Part shown: positions 45,507-55,247 of the stretch, piece by piece | How the letters are laid out: every line of letters starts with the position of its first letter | How positions within the stretch are numbered: position 1 is the stretch's first letter | Source of the DNA: an uncultured Flavobacteriaceae bacterium | GTDB lineage: Bacteria > Bacteroidota > Bacteroidia > Flavobacteriales > Flavobacteriaceae | Reading direction: 5' to 3' | Assembly (NCBI GenBank): GCA_943787365.1 | Contig: CALSMD010000001.1 | Coordinates: 558,001-622,000, forward strand | DNA: 64,000 nt | The notes under the pieces: model-generated | What the model saw: the letters and a program-made list of their open reading frames with translations, nothing else | The model's database searches: none | Told to the model about the DNA's origin: nothing | Made by a program: the position numbers and the translations under genes

Positions 45507-45545
45507 AAAAAAAATAGCTTGAATCAAACGACCCAAGCTATTTTG
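45507..45545. terminator. bidirectional terminator
   Basis: aaaatagcttg (45511-45521) and caagctatttt (45534-45544) form a perfect 11-bp stem around a 12-nt loop, with A-run and T-run flanks. It lies between the yoeB operon and the convergent acidic lipoprotein gene. Confidence 0.8.
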
Positions 45546-45568
45546 TTTAAAATGTAAAGTATTATTGT

Positions 45569-46465
45569 TTACTCACAACTTTCATACAGAGCGTCAAGCT
45601 CTTCGTCACTGTTAGCAGTTTGCTGAGTACCATCTTCAAACTCAACTGTGATGGGGTAAGAAATCATGAAAGAATCTTCTTCTGTAAGCTGACTTAAAAA
45701 CTCCATAAGTCCATCGTAACCATTAAAGGTTTCTACAGTTCCGTTGCCTGAAACCAAAGAGAATGGAAATACAATTTCAAAACATTGCTCTTCACAGTCA
45801 TCACAATCTTCAATGTCATAACAATCGTTATAAAGAGTATCAAATTCTTGAGGACTGTTTACAGTTGCCTGTGTTCCATCCGTTAAAGTCACTGAGATTG
45901 GATATACAAATCCTACAAATTCAAAATTATACAAATCTTGTTCATAATTTACAACTACTTCATTTCCGTCATAATCAAGAGCGGTTAGAGGGTAATTCAA
46001 TTCAAAACATTCATCGTCATAATCATTATCGTCGTCATCATCATCATCATCAAAATCATAACAATCTTCAAATAACTCTTCAAGCTCTTCGTATGTAGAA
46101 ATGGTTTGCTGAGTTCCGTCTGACATGGTAACATTAAAAGGAACTTCAATAAAAACTTCTGATTCTTCTGTAAGAGTTTCTAAGAAAGTTAATAATTCCT
46201 CATCACTATTTAAAGTTGTACTTGTTTGACCATCAGAAACAGAATAAGGATAGTTGATAACAAAACATTCCCCGTCTTCAACATAATCAGATTCTTGATT
46301 TGAAGTTGTAGCTGTTCTGGCGCTATTAAATAAGTTTGTCATTAATTCCGTAGAAACACCTTCTTCAATCTCTTCAACTTCAGCTATAACCTCTTCATTA
46401 TTGTCTTTGCTACAAGCACTAAATAGAAGCAAAAAAACAAGTGATAATTTTAATAAATTTTTCAT
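45569..46465 (-). CDS. acidic lipoprotein with three tandem repeats
   Basis: A 298-residue surface or periplasmic lipoprotein: signal LLKLSLVFLLLFSAC (Cys near 18). The mature protein is very acidic and contains three imperfect repeats of 70-85 residues. Each begins with a Cys-Phe and a P (CFVINYPYSV, CFELNYPLTA, CFEIVFPFSL), contains a strand such as YPITVEFEDGTQQT and ends with a Cys (EDCYD, NDCYD, ESCE). Linkers are runs of Asp. The paired cysteines could form disulfides and the Asp runs could bind calcium; both are inference. No named domain is certain. Confidence 0.85.
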   Translation of the reverse strand: MKNLLKLSLVFLLLFSACSKDNNEEVIAEVEEIEEGVSTELMTNLFNSARTATTSNQESDYVEDGECFVINYPYSVSDGQTSTTLNSDEELLTFLETLTEESEVFIEVPFNVTMSDGTQQTISTYEELEELFEDCYDFDDDDDDDDNDYDDECFELNYPLTALDYDGNEVVVNYEQDLYNFEFVGFVYPISVTLTDGTQATVNSPQEFDTLYNDCYDIEDCDDCEEQCFEIVFPFSLVSGNGTVETFNGYDGLMEFLSQLTEEDSFMISYPITVEFEDGTQQTANSDEELDALYESCE

Positions 46466-46586
46466 TCTTAAATGTTTATGGTTAATTAATTTTTAATAAT
46501 CAGCAATTTAATAAATATTTAATTGTAAAACACACGTAATAAAAAAAATGATTTTTATGTTAAGTTAAATATACTTGCCAATATTT

Positions 46587-46803
46587 TTACTCACAATCCT
46601 CATATAGAGCAGCAAGTTCTTCATCACTATTAGCTGTTTGCTGAGAACCATCTTCAAACTCAACTGTGATAGGATAAGAAACCACAAACGTATCATCTTC
46701 TGTAAGACCGCTTAAAAAGTCCCAAAGATAATCGTAGTCATTTATGGTTTCTAAATTACCATCATTTACAACAAAAGAGGATGGAGATACGATTTCAAAA
46801 CAC
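46587..46803 (-). pseudogene. fragment: copy of the last repeat of the acidic lipoprotein
   Basis: The minus-strand translation (CFEIVSPSSF... to YPITVEFEDGSQQTANSDEELAALYEDCE) closely matches the third repeat of the neighbouring lipoprotein gene, and the DNA is about 80 percent identical by eye. It has the stop but no signal peptide or start; similarity ends at about 46803, where another gene fragment on the plus strand begins. It is most likely the 3' remnant of a second lipoprotein gene cut by a rearrangement. Confidence 0.75.
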
Positions 46804-46818
46804 GCCTTTCTAAAAAGT

Positions 46819-47184
46819 ATGGCAGATTTAAATAAAATTCCAAACATCAACTTACTACTCGGGATGTATCGAATGACTCAATTAAACACTCCGAAAATAG
46901 GAACCGAATTAATCAAAAATTCGATTGAATACATTCCTGAGGCGCACTGTTATTTAAAAATCAATGGCATCCGAACAGATTTAACTACAAAAAATTCTGA
47001 ATTCAAACACATCGAAAAAGACCTCATTCAAGAAATAGACATTAAACCCCAGCAAGTCATAGATTTTAAAGTTGCATATCACAAAGCTTTTATAAAAAAC
47101 TGGTTAAAAGACACCAACTCAAAATTTAATTTTGAGCAAATCTGGCACATCAGAGAAAAGTGTATTGAAAATTTATCATCCTAA
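46819..47184 (+). pseudogene. fragment: C-terminal part of a conserved hypothetical protein
   Basis: About 121 residues (from MADLNKIPNINLLLGMYRM) with the conserved-looking motifs PEAHCYLKINGIRTDLT, DLIQEIDIKPQQVIDFKV and FNFEQIWHIREKCI. This looks like the C-terminal part of a longer cytosolic protein, with the N-terminal half missing; the upstream DNA belongs to the reverse-strand lipoprotein fragment. It could still be translated from the ATG at 46819. Family not named with confidence. Confidence 0.6.
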
Positions 47185-47276
47185 AAACACCTTCAAAAAC
47201 TTAAAAATTTACTAATTTTAAGTTCTCTATAAAAGTTTATAAGTACATTGAGACGCTAACTTAATTCTATATCCTA

Positions 47277-50253
47277 ATGAAAAAATTAATCTCTCCTTTG
47301 GAGTTTCTTCGGGGCATTCGCTTTATCCGCTCAAGATTATTTTCCAAAGAACGACGGAGTGAAATCTAAAAACACAAATTTCACGGCAATTACCAATGCG
47401 AAAATTTTCATAACCCCTTCCGAAAGTATCGAAAACGGTACCCTGTTAATTCAAGAAGGAAAGGTGATAAACGTAGGGGCTAATGTTGTACTCCCTAAAA
47501 ACACTGTGATCATAGATATAAAAGGCAAATCAATATACCCCTCATTTATTGATCTTTACTCTGATTTTGGAGTTGAAAAACCAAAACGAAAAAGTGACGG
47601 AAGTCGCTCGCCAGTCTACAGCGCCAGCCGTGAAGGCTTTTACTGGAACGACCACGTGCGACCAGAGCAAAACGCCATCGATCATTTTAAATACGACAAA
47701 AAAGCTGCGAAGACATTATTAGAAGCCGGTTTTGGAGTCGTCAATACTCACTTGCAAGATGGGGTCGTCCGTGGAACCGGGGCTTTAGTCGCTTTAGATT
47801 CCAAAGGCAGTGATTCCCAACGCATCTTATCAGATCAATCGGCACAGTACATATCCTTTTCAAAAAGTGTACGTTCACGGCAATCCTACCCCTCCTCTAT
47901 TATGGGAACAATGGCCTTGTTGAGACAATTGTATTACGATGCCGATTGGTATGCAAAAGGAAACGTCCAAACCAAAGACCGTTCGATTGAAGCGTTCAAC
48001 CAGAACAAAAATCAAATTCAAATTATAGCAGCTGGCAGCAGAGCCAATGCCCTACGTGCCGATACTGTTGGCGATGAATTTGGTGTTCAATATGTGATCT
48101 TAGGGGGGGGTGATGAATATGAACGCATCAATGAAATCAAAAAAACGCAAGCAACGTTTATCCTTCCGTTAAACTTTCCGAAAGCCTACGACGTTGAAAA
48201 TACTTTTTTAACCAATTCTCTTGAGCTAGAAGCAATGAAAGAATGGAACCAACGCCCTGGAAACCCAATGGCTTTGGATGTCAATGGGGTGGCTTTTGCG
48301 TTTACAACAAAAGGACTTAAATCCATGAAAGACTTTAAAGCGAATCTTAAAAAAGCAATTGATTATGGCTTAGATAAAGTCACTGCCTTGGAAGCTTTGA
48401 CCACACAACCCGCTCAAATTTTAGGAAACTCAAAACTTGGGAATTTGAATGTGGGGAGCTATGCAAATTTCTTGATTACTTCTGGGGATGTTTTTGAGGA
48501 TAAAACCACACTTTATGAAAATTGGGTGAACGGTTCAAGAACCGTGTTTGAAGATTTGTCAAAGAAAGACATTAGAGGAAACTACAGTTTCACAATTAAC
48601 AATGACTCTTATGACCTTAAAATTAAAGGAACCCTGAGTAAACTTAAAACAGAGATCACTTCGGATTCTTTGAAGTTAAGCAGCAGTTTAAAATACAAAA
48701 ATGATTGGATGCATTTAATGTTCTCTGCTAAAGACACCACGCAACAAAACTTTATTCGGGTGAATGCAAAAATTTATTTGGATGCGGAAAACATCACAGG
48801 AACTGCCACTTTAATAGATGGAACATCCCCTTCCATAGAAATAATACGCAGCAGTACTCAAACTGAAAAAGACGAAAAAACTAAAAAAGAAAAGGTCTCA
48901 ATAACGCCGAAACTACTGCCTGTTAGTTATCCAAATGGGGCTTATGGATTTACAGAACTCCCTCAAGCCGAAACAATACTATTTAAAAATGCAACCGTAT
49001 GGACCAATGAATCCGATGGAATCCTCGAAAATACGGATGTGCTCGTAAAAGATGGACGTGTATCAAAAATCGGAACCAATCTTAAGAACTCAAAAGCGAC
49101 AGTGGTCGATGCCACAGGAAAGCATTTAACTGCTGGAATCGTGGATGAACATTCGCATATTGCCGCAGCAAGTATCAATGAAGGCGGGCAAAACTCCTCT
49201 GCTGAAGTAAGTATCGAAGATGTTATTGATGCCGATGATGTAGATATCTATAGAAACCTTGCTGGTGGTGTCACTTCAATTCAGATTTTACATGGATCTG
49301 CCAATCCGATTGGAGGGCGTTCAGCACTTATCAAATTGAAATGGGGAGAATCTGCAAAAAATTTAATCTATAAAGACACGCCCAAGTTTATAAAATTCGC
49401 GCTCGGAGAAAATGTCAAACATTCAAATTGGGAAAGCTACAGCCGTTTTCCACAAACACGTATGGGTGTAGAACAGCTTTATATTGATTATTTCACAAGA
49501 GCAAAAACGTACGATGCTCTAAAGAAAAGCGGAAAACCTTATAGAAAAGACACCGAAATGGAAGTGCTTTCAGAAATTTTAAACAAGGAACGTTTTATTA
49601 GTTGTCACTCCTACATCCAAAGTGAGATTAATATGTTGATGAAAGTCGCAGATCAATTTGATTTTAATATTAACACATTTACCCACATTTTAGAAGGCTA
49701 TAAAGTCGCCGACAAGATGAAAGCGCATGGTGCTGGTGCCTCGACCTTTAGTGATTGGTGGGCGTATAAATATGAAGTCAATGACGCCATTCCTTATAAT
49801 GCCTCTATTCTGAATGCGATGGGGATTGTGACTGCTATCAACAGTGACGATGCCGAAATGTCCAGACGTCTCAACCAAGAAGCTGCCAAAGCAGTGAAAT
49901 ACGGAGGCACATCTGAAGAAGATGCTTGGAAAATGGTCACCCTCAACCCTGCTAAATTACTTCATATCGACGACAGAGTTGGAAGTATCAAAGTTGGAAA
50001 AGATGCCGATTTGGTTCTTTGGAGTGACCACCCGTTATCAATTTACTCCAAAGCTGAAAAAACATTAATTGAAGGCGTCACTTATTTTGACATCGAACGT
50101 GATTCAAAACTCAGAGAAACGATTCAGAACGAGAGAAATGAACTGATTCTTATGATGTTAAAAGAGAAAAACAAAGGTATGAAAACACAACCAATCAAGA
50201 AAAAGGACAAACAGCTTTTACACTGTGACTCCATGGATATTAATCAACTATAA
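47277..50253 (+). CDS. double-domain amidohydrolase, exported; frameshift in the signal peptide
   Basis: A protein of about 990 residues with two amidohydrolase-superfamily domains. ATG 47277 gives MKKLI; with one T near 47292 removed the frame continues as LLWSFFGAFALSAQDYFPK, a clear signal peptide ending in SAQ. Without this correction the first usable start is GTG 47359. The first domain has FIDLYSDFG where HxH is expected, so its metal site looks lost. The second has DEHSHIAAA (HxH), CHSYIQ, FTHILEGYKV and INSDDAEM, so it looks active. It pairs with the amidohydrolase gene 12 nt downstream. Substrate unknown. Confidence 0.85.
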
Positions 50254-50264
50254 ATATAGAACAG

Positions 50265-51563
50265 ATGAACATTATAAAATTAATTCTACTATCAATTGTT
50301 TGTGTATCTATAGGAAACGCACAACAAACACCCGCAGAAACACATTCAAAGTCCATTGCAATTATGGGCGGTACAGCACACCTTGGAAATGGGACTGTAA
50401 TTCAAAACAGCCTGATCACTTTTGAAAGTGGGATCTTACAAACCGTATCTGAATATAAGGGGACTGAAGCTATTTCTGAAATGGAAGTTATTGATGCCAA
50501 AGGACAGCATATATATCCAGGGTTTATCGTGCCAAACTCAACCTTAGGACTTATTGAAATTGATGCCGTCAGAGCTACTGATGACGAAGAAGAAGTTGGG
50601 TCTTGGAACCCACACATCCGAAGTTTAATTGCCTACAATGCCGAGTCTAGAGTTGTGGAAAGCATGCGACCAAATGGAGTGCTTTTAGCTCAAATTACGC
50701 CGAGAGGTGGACGTATTTCAGGTACTTCTTCCATCGTTCAATTAGATGCTTGGAATTGGGAAGATGCCGCAATTAAATCCGATGATGGGATTCATTTGAA
50801 TTGGCCAAACACGTTCACGCGTGGTCGTTGGTGGTTGGGTGAAGATCCAGGTTTAAAAAGCAATCCGAAATACACCAGTCAAACCACTGAAATTGAAGCC
50901 TATTTTAACAACGCCAAAGCAAATAGAAACAGCACTAAAGCCAAATTGAATTTACCTTTAGATGCCATGCGTGGACTTTTTGATGAATCAAAAACGTTAT
51001 TCATTCATGTCAATGATGAAAAAGGGATTGTAGATGCGGTTGAGTTTTCAAAATCACAAGGACTTACAAAAATGGTTATTGTAGGTGGTTACGAAGCTTA
51101 CAAGCTCGCATCCTATCTAAAAGAAAATGGTATTGCGGTCTTGCTTCAACGCGTACACTCCCGCCCGAACAGTGATGATCACGATTACGATTTACCCTTT
51201 AAGATGGCGCATATGTTAGTCGAAGCAGGCGTCAATGTAGGACTAGAAACCAGTGGCGATATGGAACGTATGAACTCTCGAAACCTTCCCTTTTATGCTG
51301 GCACAACCGTGGCATATGGACTGACCAAAGAACAAGCGCTGCAATTAATCACCTTGAACACTGCTAAAATTCTAGGGATCGATTCCAGTTACGGTTCTTT
51401 AGAAGTAGGAAAAAGTGCCACCTTATTTATAAGTAGCGGAGATGCTTTGGACATGAGAACCAACAATCTGACGAAAGCATTTATAGACGGTCGTAAAATT
51501 AGTTTAGAAAGCCACCAAACAGAACTGTGGAAACGCTATTCAAAAAAATACGAAAACAACTAA
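50265..51563 (+). CDS. amidohydrolase-like protein, exported
   Basis: A 432-residue protein with a signal peptide (LILLSIVCVSIGNAQ). It has the amidohydrolase composite barrel: N-terminal beta sandwich, IYPGFIVPNSTLGLIEIDAVRAT in place of the usual PGxIDxHxH, and a C-terminal GSLEVGKSATLFISSGD. The metal-binding HxH is missing, resembling the first half of the upstream protein. It may be a non-catalytic partner or use a different site. A terminator follows. Confidence 0.85.
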   Translation: MNIIKLILLSIVCVSIGNAQQTPAETHSKSIAIMGGTAHLGNGTVIQNSLITFESGILQTVSEYKGTEAISEMEVIDAKGQHIYPGFIVPNSTLGLIEIDAVRATDDEEEVGSWNPHIRSLIAYNAESRVVESMRPNGVLLAQITPRGGRISGTSSIVQLDAWNWEDAAIKSDDGIHLNWPNTFTRGRWWLGEDPGLKSNPKYTSQTTEIEAYFNNAKANRNSTKAKLNLPLDAMRGLFDESKTLFIHVNDEKGIVDAVEFSKSQGLTKMVIVGGYEAYKLASYLKENGIAVLLQRVHSRPNSDDHDYDLPFKMAHMLVEAGVNVGLETSGDMERMNSRNLPFYAGTTVAYGLTKEQALQLITLNTAKILGIDSSYGSLEVGKSATLFISSGDALDMRTNNLTKAFIDGRKISLESHQTELWKRYSKKYENN

Positions 51564-51585
51564 AAATTCTTCTCTGTTATAATTC

Positions 51586-51616
51586 AAAAGTTCAAGTTTC
51601 GGCTTGGACTTTTTTT
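51586..51616 (+). terminator. terminator after the amidohydrolase pair
   Basis: A stem of about ten base pairs (aaagttcaag with cttggacttt, G-T pairs included) around tttcgg is followed by a T-run. Confidence 0.75.
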
Positions 51617-51617
51617 G

Positions 51618-51647
51618 TTTGGACTAAAAAATTAAACACTATTTTTG
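51618..51647 (+). promoter_or_regulatory. promoter of the RNA methyltransferase gene, adjacent to the start codon
   Basis: TTTG (51618-51621), 18 nt, then TATTTTTG (51640-51647), an exact TAnnTTTG match. Only 4 nt separate it from the ATG at 51652, so the transcript is probably leaderless. The T-run of the preceding terminator abuts the -33 box. Confidence 0.6.
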
Positions 51648-51651
51648 TGCT

Positions 51652-52449
51652 ATGGTTAAAACAATAAGCAGTCTTCAAAATCCCTTTATAAAACAACTGG
51701 TTCAGCTCAAAGAAAAGTCGAAACTAAGAAAACAAACAGGTTTGTTTGTCATTGAAGGAAAACGCGAAGTCTCTTTAGCCATCAAAGGAAACTACACCAT
51801 AGACACCCTTTATTATTATGCAGATTTATTTTCGGCATCCGAAGCCGCTTCTTTAGAAACCTATGGGATTGATGTCATAGAAATTACCAAAGCAGTGTAT
51901 GAAAAAGTAGCCCACCGTGAAACCACTGAAGGTATTATTGCTGTAGCGAAAGCCAAAGATTTTGATTTAAAAAACTTAGAATTCAAAAGTAAAACCCCTT
52001 TAATATTAGTAGCGGAAGCCCCTGAAAAACCAGGGAATATTGGTGCTCTACTTCGAACGGCAGATGCTGCCAATGTAGATGCTATTATCATTTCAAATCC
52101 ACTAACGGATCTATACAACCCCAACATCATTCGATCGAGTGTTGGAGGAGTCTTTACCGTCCCAATCGCGATGGGAACTTCGGAAGAAGTAATTGCGTAT
52201 TTAAAAACACAAAATATCGCAATCTATGCGGCAACGCTTCAGGACTCTGTGGTCTATGATACTATTGATTTCAAAAAATCAACGGCTTTGGTAGTTGGTG
52301 CAGAATCAACAGGTTTGAGTGAACTGTGGCGAGAAGCCTCAACCGCTAAAATCCGAATTCCCATGCAAGGAAAAATTGATTCCATGAATGTATCGGTTGC
52401 AGCAGGGATCTTAATTTTTGAAGCCAAAAGACAGCGAAAATTTAGCTAA
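51652..52449 (+). CDS. TrmH family RNA 2'-O-methyltransferase (SpoU)
   Basis: A 265-residue SPOUT enzyme using S-adenosylmethionine to methylate ribose in tRNA or rRNA. An N-terminal RNA-binding domain (residues about 1-95, with LVQLKEKSKLRKQTGLFVIEGKREV) precedes the trefoil-knot domain: motif 1 EAPEKPGNIGALLRTADAA, motif 2 ALVVGAESTGLSELW, motif 3 IRIPMQGKIDSMNVSVAAGI. The target nucleotide cannot be deduced. Confidence 0.92.
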   Translation: MVKTISSLQNPFIKQLVQLKEKSKLRKQTGLFVIEGKREVSLAIKGNYTIDTLYYYADLFSASEAASLETYGIDVIEITKAVYEKVAHRETTEGIIAVAKAKDFDLKNLEFKSKTPLILVAEAPEKPGNIGALLRTADAANVDAIIISNPLTDLYNPNIIRSSVGGVFTVPIAMGTSEEVIAYLKTQNIAIYAATLQDSVVYDTIDFKKSTALVVGAESTGLSELWREASTAKIRIPMQGKIDSMNVSVAAGILIFEAKRQRKFS

Positions 52450-52538
52450 AAGCCACTTTTAATCATTTGTTAAAACAATTTTTGTAAAAACTAAGATTTG
52501 TTATTGCGTGTTCCGTTTGATTGTAGTAATTTTAAATT

Positions 52539-54755
52539 ATGACAGCAGCAGAAATCGTACAAGAAAACGCAGCCATCGCTAAGGAGTATAAAGAACTCCT
52601 TAAGATCAGCTATAGAACTCTGTCAACAGCAGACAAAAAGTTAATTAGAAAAGCATTTGACGTTGCGGTTGATGCCCATTCCGATCAAAGAAGAAAGTCA
52701 GGCGAAGCCTATATTTTTCATCCCATTGCCGTGGCAAAAATCGTTGCTTCCAAAATTGGACTCGATGCAACTTCTATTGCAGCCGCACTCCTTCATGATG
52801 TTGTCGAAGATTGTCCTCGCTATACTATTGACGATATTCAACAATTATTTGGGGAAACTGTAGCCCGAATTGTAGATGGATTGACAAAAATATCTTCCCT
52901 AAACAAAGACATGAACGTGTCCATGCAAGCGGAGAATTTCAGAAAAATGCTGCTCACCCTTCACGATGACATTAGAGTCATCATCATAAAAATTGCGGAT
53001 CGGCTTCACAACATGCAGACGATTCATTCGATGCGTGAAGACAAACAATTAAAAATTGCTTCTGAAACGCTTTATATTTATGCACCACTTGCACATAAAA
53101 TTGGATTGTACAATATTAAATCGAAGTTAGAAGACTTGGCTTTAAAATATACGGAGCCCGAAGTTTACAATGATATTGTACTCAAGTTAGAAGAAAGTAA
53201 AGAAGAACAAGACCTTTATATTAAAGATATTAGCAAGGTTCTAACAAAGGCCTTGAACAAAGAAAAAATAAAGTATGTCATAAAAGGGCGTCCAAAATCT
53301 ATTTTTTCGATTCGTAGAAAAATGCAAAACCAGGGAGTCTCTTTTGAGGAAGTCTATGATAAATTTGCAGTACGAATCATTTATAAATCAGAAGAAAAAG
53401 ACGAAAAATTTATAGCTTGGAAAGTGTATTCGATTGTCACGGATCATTTTAGACCGAACCCAACACGCTTAAGAGATTGGATTTCTGCACCAAAATCAAC
53501 GGGTTATGAAGCACTGCACATTACAGTCATGGGACCCAAAGGACGCTGGGTCGAAGTTCAGATCAGAAGCGAACGTATGAATGAGATTGCGGAAAAAGGC
53601 TATGCAGCGCACTATAAGTATAAAGAAGGTGAAAAAGAGCATGACGAGAATTTAGAAAGCTGGATTGGAAAACTCCAAGAAGTGATTGAAAATCCAGAAT
53701 CAAATGCTGTAGAGTTTGTTGAGCAATTTAAGTTGAATCTCTATGCGAAAGAAATATTTGTATTCACACCAAATGGCGAATTAAAATCGCTCCCGAAAGA
53801 TGCGACGCCGCTGGATTTCTCATTTAGCATCCATACCGAAATTGGAATGAAAACGAGAGGTGCTAAAGTCAATGGTAAATTAGTCCCCTTAAACCATGTA
53901 CTACAAAGTGGCGATCAAGTTGATATTATCACTTCCGACAGTGCCAAACCAACAGTAAACTGGCTGGATTATGTAACGACGACACGCGCAAAAAGTAAAA
54001 TAAAATCTTCTTTAAAAGAAGACAAAAAAGCCGTCGCAATTGAAGGAAAAGAGATATTGAGACGAAAACTCAAACAACTCAAAATCACTTTAAACGAACG
54101 CTCTATTAATGAATTGGTGAATTATTTCAAACTGAATACAAGTTTAGATTTATTTTACCGCGTTGGCATCAGTAGTATTGATAATACGATGTTAAAAAGT
54201 TTTGCAACTTCAAGAAGTAATGTCCTTGTTAGCTACATAAAAAATAAAATTACACGTACAAAGACACCTACAAAAGAATCCGTTGAGAAAGATGAAATCA
54301 CTTCCAAATATGATATGTTGGTATTTGGCAAGGAAGAAGAGAAATTAAACTATAAACTTTCGGCTTGTTGCAATCCCATTCCTGGTGATGCAGTTTTTGG
54401 ATTTTTAAGTATAAAAGAAGGCATTAAAATTCATAAAAAAGCATGCCCGAATGCCGTTAGTCTTCAGTCTAATTATGCATACAGAATCATGTCTGCCAAA
54501 TGGATTGACTCTTCACAACAGGTGTTTAGAGCGGTTATTAAGCTGACAGGAATTGACAAACTTGGCTTGGTCAATTCCATTACAAAAGTGGTTTCTGAAA
54601 GTATGAATGTGAATATCAAAAATATAAATTTTGATTCGGATAGTGGTACGTTTAAAGGTCAAATCGCCTTGGAAGTGAACAACAATAATTTTGTTGAAAA
54701 ATTGATGGAACGACTGCAAAAAATAAATGGTATCGAAAAAGTCTTTAGAGTCTAA
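52539..54755 (+). CDS. bifunctional (p)ppGpp synthetase/hydrolase (RSH)
   Basis: A 738-residue long RelA/SpoT homologue controlling the stringent response. Domains: HD hydrolase (about 40-190) with HPIAVAKIVASKIGLD and the intact ALLHDVVEDC; synthetase (about 240-360) with GRPKSIFSIRRKM, DKFAVRII, the basic RLRDWISAPKSTGYEALH motif expected for bifunctional enzymes, and EVQIRSERMNEIAEKGYAAHYKY; TGS (about 400-460); the CCNPIPGD zinc-finger region; and a C-terminal ACT domain. Both activities appear intact. Followed by the Fur-family gene. Confidence 0.96.
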   Translation: MTAAEIVQENAAIAKEYKELLKISYRTLSTADKKLIRKAFDVAVDAHSDQRRKSGEAYIFHPIAVAKIVASKIGLDATSIAAALLHDVVEDCPRYTIDDIQQLFGETVARIVDGLTKISSLNKDMNVSMQAENFRKMLLTLHDDIRVIIIKIADRLHNMQTIHSMREDKQLKIASETLYIYAPLAHKIGLYNIKSKLEDLALKYTEPEVYNDIVLKLEESKEEQDLYIKDISKVLTKALNKEKIKYVIKGRPKSIFSIRRKMQNQGVSFEEVYDKFAVRIIYKSEEKDEKFIAWKVYSIVTDHFRPNPTRLRDWISAPKSTGYEALHITVMGPKGRWVEVQIRSERMNEIAEKGYAAHYKYKEGEKEHDENLESWIGKLQEVIENPESNAVEFVEQFKLNLYAKEIFVFTPNGELKSLPKDATPLDFSFSIHTEIGMKTRGAKVNGKLVPLNHVLQSGDQVDIITSDSAKPTVNWLDYVTTTRAKSKIKSSLKEDKKAVAIEGKEILRRKLKQLKITLNERSINELVNYFKLNTSLDLFYRVGISSIDNTMLKSFATSRSNVLVSYIKNKITRTKTPTKESVEKDEITSKYDMLVFGKEEEKLNYKLSACCNPIPGDAVFGFLSIKEGIKIHKKACPNAVSLQSNYAYRIMSAKWIDSSQQVFRAVIKLTGIDKLGLVNSITKVVSESMNVNIKNINFDSDSGTFKGQIALEVNNNNFVEKLMERLQKINGIEKVFRV

Positions 54756-54764
54756 AAATTAGTT

Positions 54765-54772
54765 TAAATTTG
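54765..54772 (+). promoter_or_regulatory. -7 box near the start of the Fur-family gene
   Basis: TAAATTTG matches TAnnTTTG and ends 8 nt before the ATG at 54781. No TTTG at the usual upstream distance, so the call is weak. Confidence 0.35.
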
Positions 54773-54780
54773 ACCGTTGT

Positions 54781-55242
54781 ATGAGTGTAAAAACCAAAAA
54801 TAAAAATCAAGATATCGTAAAAACTGTTTTTACGAAATTTCTCGAAGAAAATGGTCATCGAAAGACGCCTGAACGCTTTGCAATACTTCAAGAAATTTAT
54901 GACAACGAAGATCACTTTGACATAGAATCTCTCTATATCAAAATGAAAAACAAAAACTACCGTGTCTCCAGAGCCACGCTTTACAACACGATTGAATTAT
55001 TATTGGATTGTGCTTTGGTACGAAAGCATCAATTTGGGCAGAATCAAGCACAGTATGAAAAATCGTATTTTGACAAACAACACGATCATGTCATCCTCAC
55101 GGATACAGGGGAAGTCTTTGAGTTTTGCGACCCAAGGATACAATCCATTCAAAAAACAATAGAAGAAGTTTTTGATATTGATATTCAAAAACATTCGCTC
55201 TATTTCTACGGAACAAAAAAAAATACTAAAACTAACGATTAA
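54781..55242 (+). CDS. Fur family transcriptional regulator
   Basis: A 153-residue metal- or peroxide-responsive regulator. The winged-helix DNA-binding part has [54 protein letters not shown]. The metal-sensing part has the [17 protein letters not shown] region. The usual paired CxxC structural-zinc motifs are missing: only one cysteine is seen after the HDH region. It could be a Fur- or PerR-type repressor; which metal it senses is not clear. It lies between RSH and purA, 5 nt before purA. Confidence 0.9.
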   Translation: MSVKTKNKNQDIVKTVFTKFLEENGHRKTPERFAILQEIYDNEDHFDIESLYIKMKNKNYRVSRATLYNTIELLLDCALVRKHQFGQNQAQYEKSYFDKQHDHVILTDTGEVFEFCDPRIQSIQKTIEEVFDIDIQKHSLYFYGTKKNTKTND

Positions 55243-55247
55243 ATAAA

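Noticed and set aside
46020-46060. Short tandem triplet run (tcatca) inside the acidic lipoprotein gene
   Set aside because: It simply encodes the aspartate run of the protein on the other strand; not a CRISPR or separate repeat element.
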